From NCBI RefSeq assembly GCF_016097555.1, contig NC_054703.1:7820461-7884460 (forward strand): a stretch of DNA of 64,000 nt. Direction: 5' to 3'. Of the stretch, positions 41,898 to 53,711 are shown one piece after another (the stretch's first letter is position 1; each line of letters opens with the position of its first letter). The notes under the pieces were generated by a model, which had not been told where the DNA came from, did not search any database, and worked only from the letters and a program-made list of their open reading frames with translations. The position numbers and the translations under genes were made by a program. This DNA is from Gigantopelta aegis. Taxonomy: Eukaryota; Mollusca; Gastropoda; Neomphalida; Peltospiridae.

Positions 41898-43029
41898 TTT
41901 GATTAGGGTGTTAAATCGAGAGCGTTACGTGGTTTGGATGGGTATGCTACTTAATACTAGAAAGCGTAAACACTAAAATATATGTACTCGCTAAATACAG
42001 TAAACTACAGTAAATAATATAATGTCTAGACTGAAAGTAACATGCACACAGAGTACAACAAAAGGCCTACCGTAATCCTAAGTCCGAGAACTGCTCCTAC
42101 TTCTATGTTCCACCGTGTCCCAAGTCGAGAGTGATGATCAGGTCATGGTCATAGGGTTTTACGTGCACATTCAGAACAAGCTGTTGTAGCGCACGCCTCT
42201 CCTCCGTCCATGACAGGAAAGGTGGGGGGAGGGGAGGGGAGAGGAGGGACCGCCTGCACTGGCAGGTGCAAGGGAGCACCAGCAGCCCAATCAAATCGGT
42301 AGGAGGCGGGTGGGGGTGGTGGTGGTGCTATGGAATTTGAATGGAGACGTTAATTTTAGACCTCTACGATGCTGTGGTGATTTCCAATTACTTATATAGT
42401 AAACGATGAACCAATCAGATTGCAGTTGATGCGCATGTTATTGTAGTTTATTTTATATAGTAGACAATGAAACAATCATATTGCATTTGATGCGCATGTT
42501 ATTGTAGCTAAAAACCCAGTTACAATGACAAACATGATTCATTTAAAGTCGAACAACGCATTAGTCTCAAGTAGTTCGTTAGTAATGTCCGTGTCCTTTT
42601 CATAAGAAAATCTTAATTTTTTCACTTGTCAACATGTTAAATAAAACTAAATATAGGTTATTCAATATTTTCTGTAATAGAATGAGAATTAGTTGAAGTA
42701 ATGGAGTCATTTATTTTGTTAACCAGATATAGTTCTACATAATGCTTATTATTGAACTTAATGAGCGAATTTAATGAAATGTCGAGGGTCTGGTGTACGA
42801 GCGTCAGTGCGTCAATGCGTCATTGCGTAACTAATTTCTGATAAACACGCGATAATAATTTTTAAATTAGATTTTTAAAAGGTTCGTCGCAAGCTTCTTT
42901 TCAGCGTAGCACAAGAAAATTAAACTAATAAACAACGCCGTGCGGCGTGTTAACGACAAAAAGAAGACCTATATTGTACATAAAAAGTTAAAGTTTAGAG
43001 CCAATTTATTTATAAATCATCGGCTAATG
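41898..43029. other. Intergenic, short duplications only
   Basis: A ~57-bp block (GTAAACGATGAACCAATCAG onward, with GATGCGCATGTTATTGTAG) occurs twice at about 42398-42448 and 42460-42508. A G-rich strand stretch (42218-42325) is simple-sequence. No gene was seen. Confidence 0.4.
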
Positions 43030-43226
43030 AATGTCAAACTTTTGGCAATTTTGACACATAACTACATTTGCCCATTAGTAGCGAAGGATGTTTTATATGC
43101 ATCATCCCAAAGACAGGATATCACTTACCATGATATTTGGTATACCAGTCGTGATGCACTGGTCGGAACGAGAAATAGTTTAATGGGCTCACCGACGGGA
43201 ATCGACCCTAGGTCGACCGCGCATTA
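43030..43226 (-). mobile_element. SINE type 2 fragment
   Basis: Complement of the body (ACCAGTCGTGATGCACTGG) and B-box/head region (GGGAATCGACCCTAGGTCGA) of the type 2 SINE. Confidence 0.75.
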
Positions 43227-43264
43227 ATTGAAGAAAAAGACAGTATGCACATTAGAAAAGAAAC

Positions 43265-43475
43265 ACTTTGTAATTCTGAGACATAGTGTTTAGAATAAAA
43301 CCGTCTACATTTCCCATTAATAGCATGTGATGCTATATATGGTCTTTGCCACAGGCAGGGCAGCACATTCCGTGTAAGAGGTTCGACCCCAGAGCGGTAA
43401 TTCTGAGACATAGTGTTAAGAATAAAACCCTCTACATTTCCCATTAGTAGCATGTGGTGCTATATATGGTCTTTC
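43265..43475. repeat. ~80-bp duplicated block with tRNA-like B box
   Basis: GTAATTCTGAGACATAGTGT to ATATATGGTCTTT occurs at about 43271-43351 and 43399-43473. Between and after lie two copies of CAGGCAGGGCAGCACATTCC followed by AGAGGTTCGACCCC / AGAGGTTCGATCCC, a B-box-like sequence. Confidence 0.8.
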
Positions 43476-43785
43476 CCTCAGCTCAGTGGTACAGCGCTCG
43501 CTCGATGCGCAGTCGGTCTGGGATCGATCCCCGTCGGTGGGCCAATTGGGCTATTTCTCGTCACAGCCAGTGCACCACGACTGGTATATCAAAGACCATG
43601 GTATGTGCTATCCTGTATGTGGGATAGTTCATATAAAAGATCGGAAAGAGTAGCCCATGAAGTGGCGACTGCGTGTTTCCTCTCTCAGTATCTGTGTGGT
43701 CCGTAACCATATGTCTGACGCCATATAACCGTAGTTAAAATGTGTTGAGTGCGTCGTTAAATAAAACATTTCTTTCTTTCTTTTT
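43476..43785 (+). mobile_element. SINE type 2
   Basis: Inserted in the second copy of the duplicated block. A box CAGCTCAGTGGTACAGCG, B box region GGATCGATCCCCG, tail GCGTCGTTAAATAAAAC plus CTTT repeats. Confidence 0.88.
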
Positions 43786-43885
43786 CTCACAGGCAGGGCA
43801 GCACATTCCGTCTGAGAGGTTCGATCCCATGACGCAAGCACCTCAAGCGAACATTCTACCGATTGAAATCCCGTCGTTCGTTCGG

Positions 43886-44164
43886 GTTAAAAGGTGAACG
43901 CCCGATGAGCAGTCGGTCTAGGATCGATTCCGGTCGGTGGACCAATTTGGCTATTTCTCCTTCCAGCCAGTGCATCAGTACTGCATCATGGTATGTGCTA
44001 TTTTGTCTGTGGTATAGAGAATATAAAAGATTCTTTGCTACTAATAAAAATGATGTAACGGGTTTCCTCTCTGAGACTAAAACAAATTGTACGAACACAA
44101 GATCCCTTGCTACTAATGGGGAAATGTAGCGGCTTTCCTCTCTAAGAATATATGTTGAAATTAC
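43886..44164 (+). mobile_element. SINE fragment leading into the SINE-tail satellite
   Basis: Head-derived GCAGTCGGTCTAGGATCGAT and body CCAGCCAGTGCATCAGTACT, with an internal partial duplication of the CCTTGCTACTAAT block. It runs straight into the first satellite unit. Confidence 0.75.
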
Positions 44165-45565
44165 CAAATGTTTGATATCCAATAGCCGATGATTAATAAA
44201 TCATGGTGGCGTCGTTAAACAAAATACATTTTTAAATATGTCAGAGTTACCAAATGTTTGACATCCAATAGCCGATAATTAATAATGTGCTCTAGTGGTG
44301 TCGTTAAACAAAACAAACTTTTAACTATGTCAGAGTTACCAAATGTTTGATATCCAATAGCCGATAATTAATAATGTGCTCTAGTGGTGTCGTTAAACAA
44401 AATAAACTTTTAACTATGTCAGAGTTACCAAATGTTTGACATCCAATAGCCGATAATTAATAATGTGCTCTAGTGGTGTCGTTAAACAAAACAAACTTTT
44501 AACTATGTCAGAGTTACCAAATGTTTGATATCCAATAGCCGATAATTCATAATGTGCTCTAGTGGTGTCGTTAAACAAAACAAACTTTTAACTATGTCAG
44601 AGTTACCAAATGTTTGACATCCAATAGCCGATAATTAATAATGTGCTCTAGTGGTATCGTTAAACAAAACAGACTTTTAACTATGTCAGAGTTACCAAAT
44701 GTTTGATATCCAATAGCCGATAATTAATAATGTGCTCTAGTGGTGTCGTTAAACAAAATACATTTTTAACTATGTCAAGAGTTACCAAATGTTTGACATC
44801 CAATAGCCGATAATTAATAATGTGCTCTAGTGGTGTCGTTAAACAAAACAAACTTTTAACTATGTCAGTTACCAAATGTTTGATATCCAATAGCCGATAA
44901 TTCATAATGTGCTCTAGTGGTGTCGTTAAACAAAACAAACTTTTAACTATGTCAGAGTTACCAAATGTTTGACATCCAATAGCCGATAATTAATAATGTG
45001 CTCTAGTGGTGTCGTTAAACAAAACAAATTTTTAACTATGTCAGAGTTACCAAATGTTTGATATCCAATAGCCGATAATTCATAATGTGCTCTAGTGGTA
45101 TCGTTAAACAAAACAGACTTTTAACTATGTCAGAGTTACCAAATGATTGACATCCAATAGCCGATAATTAATAATGTGCTCTAGTGGTATCGTTAAACAA
45201 AACAGACTTTTAACTATGTCAGTTACCAAATGTTTGATATCCAATAGCCGATAATTAATAATGTGCTCTAGTGGTGTCGTTAAACAAAATAAACTTTTAA
45301 CTATGTCAGAGTTACCAAATGTTTGACATCCAATAGCCGATAATTAATAATGTGCTCTAGTGGTGTCGTTAAACAAAATACACTTTTAACTATGTCAGAG
45401 TTACCAAATGTTTGATATCCAATAGCCGATAATTAATAATGTGCTCTAGTGGTGTCGTTAAACAAAATAAACTTTTAACTATGTCAGAGTTACCAAATGT
45501 TTGACATCCAATAGCCGATAATTAATCATATGCTCTAGTGGTGTCGTTAAACAAAACAGACTTTA
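44165..45565 (+). repeat. 89-bp SINE-tail satellite with strict two-unit alternation
   Basis: Sixteen units, each CAATAGCCGATAATTAATAA, GTGCTCTAGTGGTGTCGTTA, AACAAAAC, then ACTATGTCAGAGTTACC. Units alternate TTTGATATCC and TTTGACATCC without exception, so the true period is about 178 bp. The unit is the 3' end of a SINE. Confidence 0.93.
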
Positions 45566-45577
45566 TTTTCTTGCTTA

Positions 45578-45808
45578 TATCCAATTAAGGTTGAAGCACG
45601 CTTTCCGGGACACACACATGGGCTATCTTGGCTGTCTGTCGAGAATAATGGGTTAGTGGTTAGTGAGCGAGACGAGGATGTAGTGGTCTTACACCTATCC
45701 ATTGATCCCTTAAGAACTCGCTCTGGGTTTGTAGCCGGTACCGGGTTGCGAACCCAGTACCTACCAGCCTATAGTCCGATGGCTTAACCACGACACCACC
45801 GAGGCCGT
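45578..45808 (-). mobile_element. SINE type 3
   Basis: On the minus strand a head GGCCTCGGTGGTGTCGTGGT with B box GGTTCGCAACCC, then a body ending in the complement of TTAAGGTTGAAGCACG. It shares the tRNA-like head with type 1 but has another body. Confidence 0.88.
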
Positions 45809-45839
45809 TAGCAAGAAATATATCAGACATCTGATTATT

Positions 45840-46258
45840 TTCATTTCATTTCATCTTATTTTCGTACTTATATCAAATTAAGGTCCAAGCACGCTGTCCT
45901 GGACACACACACAAACACACATTGTTGTTGTTTTACCATAGTTTGACACCCAATAACCGATGTATTTTTCGTGCTGGAGTGTCGTTAAACATTCATTCTT
46001 TCATTCATTGTTGCTCTTAGGGCGGTGGCTAGGGTCAATCAGGTGATTTATTTTGTATTGCCTGAGTATTTGGCTGCCTGTCCAGGACAGTGGGTTAATT
46101 GTTAGTGGTTATTGAGAGAGAAGAGGGTGTAGTGGTCTTACACCTACCCATTGACTCCTTAAGAACTCGCTCTGGGTTGGAGCCGGTACCGGGCTGCGAA
46201 CCCAGTACCTTCCAGCGTATACTCCGATAGTTTAACCACGACACAACCGATGCCGTTA
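45840..46258 (-). mobile_element. SINE type 3, interrupted
   Basis: Same type as 45578 (AACCCAGTACCT, TTAACCACGACACAACCGA). It is interrupted between 45920 and 46075 by a LINE tail (45928-46005, with CATTGTTG on both sides) and by a 65-bp piece of LINE 5' UTR (46008-46072, GCTCTTAGGGCGGTGGCTAG). Confidence 0.85.
45928..46005 (+). mobile_element. 78-bp tail-only LINE insertion
   Basis: Flanked by CATTGTTG at 45920-45927 and 46006-46013. The GACACCC arm faces AGTGTC on the 3' side with one change. Confidence 0.75.
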
Positions 46259-46639
46259 GAAAGAAAGCTATCAGACATTTGATCAACGATGGGTAAACAG
46301 TGAAGGTGCTACTCTGTTGGCGTGTCTCTAATGGTTTCCACTGTCTGGCGACAGCTGCTGCACACGTGTTACTGGTTGCCACTAGATGATTGTGAACTTA
46401 ACGCAACACTGTGGTCCGTAGTTTATTACTATTATTCTAACCAAACCGACGGTAAGCACACGATATAAAAACTGTTCCGTACTTTATGTTATTTTATGTT
46501 ACTGTTCAGTGTGTTATGTACCATGTTGTCAACTAACAGAACTTTTTTGTCGACTAGGATTACCTATACATGTTCATTATACATATTATGTTTTTGTTTA
46601 TAATATCGGCGTCTGTATATTCAGTGTAGTTCTGTTCGA

Positions 46640-46775
46640 CCTAAGGTTTGTTGTAGCTAAGAGGATGTATGTATGTATGTGTGTGTATGTGTGTGTGTGT
46701 GTGTGTATGTGTGTGTATGAATATCTATATAATGCATGTATGTATGAATATCTATATATTGTATGTATGTATGAA

Positions 46776-46864
<89 letters not shown>

Positions 46865-46989
46865 CGTGTGTGCGTGTGTGCGTGCGTGCGTGTGTATATA
46901 TGTTTATACCCCAGTTCCGGTCTCGTGGTTTCTTTCGGCAAACGACTCGTAGATCAAATAATTTTTCACCTTGAGAAAACGTGAATGTA

Positions 46990-47063
<74 letters not shown>

Positions 47064-47100
47064 CCCCCCCCCCCCCTCTCTCTCTCTCCGTCTCTCTCTC
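46640..47100. repeat. Microsatellite block
   Basis: (GTAT)n and (GT)n at 46660-46720, (CTAT)n at 46773-46805, (TA)n at 46806-46860, (GC/GT)n to 46900, then (CT)n with a C run at 46996-47102. Long open frames across it are artefacts of the simple sequence. Confidence 0.95.
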
Positions 47101-47479
47101 TCCTACTCGGTGGCATGGCATGATCGTCATCTTCACTGGATATAGTTGGCTTGTTTCTGTCATTATTAATTTTACAATTGTGGCAATTAACAGGACGTGA
47201 AAAGCTTTTTTTATAACTTACAACGCATGGATTTTTCTACTGTCCTTCATTGAACTTTGTATGTGAGGAATGTGTGCAAATCATATAATCATTAGGCTTA
47301 CAGTCACGCTTTGATCAGTAACTGCACGTGTGTTTACATTCAATACCTGGGTGGTATACAACAATCCGAAAGGGATCCACAATTATTACAATTTCGTTAC
47401 TTACGGAAAGTAGGTTGTACAGAAAATTACGATTATATATATAATTTTTCGTAAAACCATTTTGTTTGTAGTTTTTACG

Positions 47480-50400
47480 ATGAAGATCGTTCTGTGGTTT
47501 GTGATGGCTGCTTTGTACTGCTGTCCAGCGTTTGGTGGAAACTGCGACGGATTCTGGGGCAGGATTGACAAAACGTTATCGACCTATCCAGGTATATAAT
47601 ATACTCAACACAATTAATTAAGGTCGAGTAGACTTTTCATCATCTTTGGTTAGACGAAGTGCAGGCTCATATGAACGATATCCGGACAGACAGACAGACA
47701 GGCAGACAGACAGACAAACATATATCTTTATTTACGTGTTACCTCACGTACGACATAAATACATTTAAAATAAACATATAAAAGTGCATAAGCAATTCCA
47801 TAGGGGGCGGGACGTAGCCAAGTGGTAAAGCGCTCGCACGATGCGCGGTCGGTCTAGGATCGATCCCCGTCGGTGGGCCCATTGGGATATTTCTCGTTTC
47901 AGCCAGTGCACCACGACTGGTATTTCAAAGGTTTTGTTATGTACTACCCTGTCTGTGGGATGGTGTATATAAAAGATCCCTTGTTGCTAATCGAAAACAG
48001 TAGCCCATGAAGTGGCGACAACGTGTTTCCTTTCTCAATATCTGTGTGGCCCTTAACCATATGTCCGACGCCATATGACCGTAAATAATGTGTTGAGTGC
48101 GTCGTTAAATAAAACATTTCTTTCTTTCTTTCTTTCTTTCTTTCCATTCCATAGGGTATTATGAGAGACGATATATACAATAAACAAATATTCACATTCA
48201 TGCTAAATTTAAAAACCAAAGATTTTAATACTAATACATGTACATATGGGTACGTCATCGTAATATTAAAATAAGCTTTTGACAATAAACGAAACATACA
48301 AATTAACCAAAAATATAAAAAAGTCTCTACTTATCTGTAGAGTTAAAAAGTTGGTTTTGGCTGTTACAAAAGCAAGTTTTGGTTCAGACAGTAAAACACA
48401 CATCTTATTAAAATCAGATGAAAGACATAAAATCTTTAAAGGCAACTTGTGCGTGTTGATACAGAATAAAACGGAGGTCTTCGTAAAGGGGGCAGTATGT
48501 AAACACATGCAATTCATCCTCCACACAATGGTTAGGACAAACAGGACATACACGTTCGTGAGCAGGTAAATTTTCATATCTGCCCGTCTCTAATCGAATT
48601 GGTACTACACCACATCGAAACTTCTTTCTTTTTTTTTTTCTTCTTTTTTTTAATCCCACTGCCCCCTTTCCTTTCTCTCCTTTGAATTCCATCTCATTTC
48701 TTCCCGATCTAGCAACAACTCCTATCGTTCAACTTCTTTCACTGTCCCCCTCCACATCCCAGTCCTTATTTCCCCAACCGCGACAGGTGCTTGTCTCTTG
48801 TGGCTATCTGTGCCACACACCTGCCATTCCCCATCAACTTTTAGCTGTGGGCTTAGTCTGACCACTTCGGGGAGTGTCACATCGAAACTTGGCTAGAGAG
48901 CTTCTGTGGTGGCCGGGCATTAACATTTCAACGTATCTTTCAACGCTAAACCAGTTCCTTAAATACGCGATAAGACCTCAGTTTTCCAGTATTGTGGGGG
49001 TGGTGGTGGTGGATGGGGGTGGGTAGGGCACAAACCATCTTTATATATACAGAGTCTGACAAGCCCCCCCCCCCCCCCCCAACCCAGTTCCTACGAGCGT
49101 GTAGTGTCGTATTAGTTTGGCAAGTTTTGTTTTAGTAAAATGTGACCCATGAAATACGCAACAATCTGGATCGTTCGTGCAACTTTAACTTTTCAAGTCA
49201 ATACTATGCGGAGATAACCTTTTATGATCACTGAAGTCAAACATTACTTATATTTTATTGTTTCGAGTATCCATTTCCGTACAACCGAAGTGTTTCTGGT
49301 CATTCTGGTGTTTTTAATACCACAAAATGCATTTTTTTGATATTTTTAAAAACGTACGTGCGTCTTGGAAGTAACGGTTGTGGAGTCGAGTTTAGTCGAT
49401 TTTTAAAGGTATTTCACCGTTTCAATGTAACAGACTTTGTTGTAATGTTATCCAAATGTTTTACAGGTTTGTAAATTAATTTTAATGAACAAAACCGTGT
49501 GTAATATTTTACGGTTTGAAACTAGTGTCTGCGACTTTAAAACAATTTGTTTCAAGACTAATGGTATATAACGACCACTCGTGTAGTATTTTCAAGACAT
49601 TTCGTTTTACCTTTTAGTACCCTACATCTGGTATACAGATCCGGGAAAACTGTGTACAAAAAACAAGATGCATTTCAATAGATTGACCGGCCTCGGTGGC
49701 GTCGTGGTTAGGCCATCGGTCTACAGGCTGGTAGGTACTGGGTTCGGATCCCAGTCGAGGCATGGGATTTTTAATCCAGATACCGACACCAAACCCTGAG
49801 TGAGTGCTCCGCAAGGCTCAATGGGTAGGTGTAAACCACTTGCACCGACCAGTTATCCATAACTGGTTCAACAAAGGCCATGGTTTGTGCTATCCTACCT
49901 GTGGGAAGCGCAAATAAAAGATCCCTTGCTGCTAATCGGAAAGAGTAGCCCATGTAGTGGCGACAGCGGGATTCCTCTCAAAATCTGTGTGGTCCTTAAC
50001 CATATGTCTGACGCCATATAACCGTAAATAAAATGTGTTGAGTGCGTCGTTAAATAAAACATTTCTTTCTTTCTTTGAATAGATTGAGAATGGGCGCGGT
50101 GGTAAAGCATTCGCTTGATGCGCAGTCGGTCTAGGATCGATCCCCGTCGGTGGACCCATTGGGCTATTTTTTGTTCCAGCCAGTGTTCCACAACTTGTGT
50201 AACAAAGGCTGTGATATGTACTATCCTGATGGTGCATATAAAAGATCCACTATGCTAACTGAAAAGAGTAGCCCATGAAGTGGCGACAGCGGGTTTCCTC
50301 TCTCAGTATCTGTGTGGCCCTTAACCATGTATCTGACGCCATATACCCGTAAATACAATGTGTGGAGTGCGTCATTAAATAAAACATATCCTCCCTTGAT

Positions 50401-51141
50401 TACTGCCATATACCCGTAAATACGATGTGTGGAGTGCGTCGTTAAATAAAACATAGCCTCCCTTGAGTACTGCCATATAGCCGTAAATACGATGTGTGGA
50501 GTGCGTCGTTAACTAAAACATAGCCTCCCTTGATTACTGCCATATAGCCGTAAATACAATGTGTTGAGTGCGTCGTTAAATAAAACATAGCCTCCCTTGA
50601 TTACTGCTATAGGCAGGATTAGGTTTTTCTATTTTTAGACATTAAGTTTTAGTAGCCCATGAAGCGGCGACAGCGGGTTTCCTCTCTCAATATCTGTGTG
50701 GTCCTTAACCATATATGACGGGACGTAGCCCAGTGGTAAAGCGCTCGCTCGATGCGTGGTCGGTCATTGTACCCATTGGGCTATTTCTCGCTCCAGCCAG
50801 AGCACCACGACTGGTATGTGCTATCCTGTCTATGGGATGGTGCATATAAAAGATCCCTTGCTGCTAATTGAAAAGAGTAGCCCATGAAGTGGTGACAGCG
50901 GGTTTCGTCTCTCAGTATCTGTGTGGTCCTTAACCTTATGTCTGACGCCATATAACTGTAAATGAAATGTGTTGAGTGCGTCGTTAAATAAAACACTTCC
51001 TTCCTTTTTTTTTTTTTTTTTCAGCAATATCAGAAATGGATTTAGACTGCGATGGGGTATTAGAACCGCACGAAGTACAGACTCAGATGGATGAAATAGC
51101 GGCGGACAAATACATAAAGACTTTTGACAGAAATGGTATGG

Positions 51142-51180
<39 letters not shown>

Positions 51181-53659
51181 TATATATATATATATATATA
51201 TATCGGTGGATCCATTCAGATGATCTAGTTTTTTTCATTCCAACCGGTGCACCACAACTAGACAAAGGCCGTGGTATGTGCTTTCCTGTTTGTGGAAAAG
51301 TGCATATAAAAGATCCCTTGCAACATTAGCTACTCTCGGCCTACTAAATTCCAAAACTATACGTAGCTGCCTATCTTTTCCTTTTTGACCGACCGTTCAA
51401 CAATTGCGCCTAAAATTCCTTCATCAAAAATTCACAACAATTCTCTTTGGCTTAATCCTACGGGACATTCCAAATTCCATAGCATCATACCGTACAGGCA
51501 TCGAAATAAGTCGAGAACGGTCGTTCAGGTCACCGGGAGGTTACCACATGTAAGAAAAATCGAGAACGGTGTTTCGTTCTCGACAAAAATGTCAACGAAC
51601 TGTAGTTTCGTTCCCGAAAGTAAACCTGGCAATGCATTCCGGACTTCAGCGTTTCATTTTCTCGTAAGGAATTGCATCGATGTTCGCAAGCAATTATAGT
51701 CGTTCCGCATTTAAGCAGCGTCCACTAGATAAATTTACTTCCGAATTTCGTTTTCTCGTACAAAATTGCACCGATGTTCGTGCGCACTTGTGCAATTGCA
51801 AAGCAATTTCGGCAATACGCGTTTTCATTTACTTCCGGATTTCGTTTCTCGTACCGATGTTCGCGCGCACCCATGGGCGGATCCAGGAAATATTTTTAGG
51901 GGGGGGACCAAAAAAGAAGGGCACATTGACTCGTCAAAAGGGCACCTTACTACAAGTTTTGATATTTACAATTAATATGAATTCCTACAGTTCTACGTCA
52001 TAATATACTAGCAATAATGAAGTAAATTGGCGTCACTCGCGTTAGAACCTCAATGGGGCCCCATTGAGACTCAATAACACAGACACATATCTGCAAGCTT
52101 GCGCATGTACACGGAAATCTTGATTTCATTTATCTACAATATAATTATTGTTTACTTAAAAAAAAAAAAAATCTACAAACAAAAAGGGCACTTGGACATT
52201 TTGAGGGCACTTGAACAATTTTGGGGGGGGGGGACGCGTCACCCTGGTCATTTACCCCCCCCTTCGTTTCCGCCCATGGCACCGATACCATTTCAGAACG
52301 TCCACGTTAAAAGTAGTAGTGACAGGAATTCAATTCTAACTTTCATATAGTTGTGGTAACCTACAGGTTACCAGGCTATATTTTGTGGTAACCTGTAAAT
52401 GGGTTACCAGACACAATGCTTATTTCGATGCAAAGAAAGAAAGGTTTTATTTAACGACGCACTCAACACATTTTATTTACGGTTATATAGCGTCGGACAT
52501 ATGGTTAAGGACCACACAGATTTTGAGAGGAAACCCGCTGTCGCCACTTCATGGGCTACTTTTTCCGATTAGCAGCAAGGGATCATTTATTTGCCGGTGC
52601 GGTTGCGAACAAGCTACATGCTATCAAGCCGGTCTTGGGAGAGTGGCAGTCCTCCTATAGACAGTGCAGGAAGGATGAGGTTGTCTTGTGTCGTGCCCGC
52701 ATCGGTCATACCTATTTGACCCATTCATTTATTTTGAAGAAGGATCCTCCACCTCAGTGTGAGCACTGTCAGTGTAATCTGACTGTACGCCACATTTTGG
52801 TGGAGTGTACCCATCTGAAAGAAATTCGAAAAGATATATTTGGACTACGAACTGTGATTGAATCCTTTCGATTCCATCCAGAACTTATTTTACAATTTTT
52901 ACGTGATACTGAATTTTATTCTAAATTTTAATTATATATATCTGTGATATTTGCATTTTTACACAGTCCTTTACACTGTTTTTATTTAACTGTTGAATTT
53001 TTATATTGATGTTGATCATAAACAATTAGTTTTGCATTTACCATAGTTTGACACCCAATAGCCGATGTATTTTTCGTGCTGGGGTGTCGTTAAACATTCA
53101 TTCATTCATTCAATCATTGAGCTGTCGTCTTCAGGTTTAGGTTTAATAAACCGGCGTTGGGAGTAGTAGTGGGTATCGTACTGACGAGTGGCAGTCCTTC
53201 CGAAGACACCCAAAACATTCCTTTGCCTCTGCCTTGTGCAGTGATACTATTTTAATGCGATAACAGCTTGTCGTGCAGACTTAATAAAAGTAAAGCCACC
53301 TTATGTTGTTTGAGTGTTTTTTAATCACAGCCAGTGCACCACGACTGGTATAGACCGTAGCATGTGCTATGCTGTCTGTGGGATGGTGCATATAAATGAT
53401 TCCTTGCAACTAATGCAACAATGTAGCGGGTTTTCTCTCTAAGACTATATGTTATATTACCAAATGTTTGACATTCAATAGCCGATGATTGATAAATCAA
53501 TGTTCTCTAGTGATGTCGTTGAACAAAACAAATTTTGTTTCTTTAAACATTTTTATGACGGTTGGGAGTATGTGTGATTATTGCAATATTATTATTGTAT
53601 TATAACCTGCGATTATTGATTATGATATGTGATTATTGTGATCATTTTAACTTGGTTAA

Positions 53660-53711
<52 letters not shown>

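Noticed and set aside
46509-47116. Long open frames rich in Tyr/Ile, Cys/Val or Arg/Glu
   Set aside because: They are translations of (TA)n, (GT)n and (CT)n microsatellites. The same applies to 62852-63263 and 59309-59889.
51385-52003. Open frames of about 100 codons
   Set aside because: They cross degenerate repeats and the end of a MITE; residues show no domain and frames overlap.
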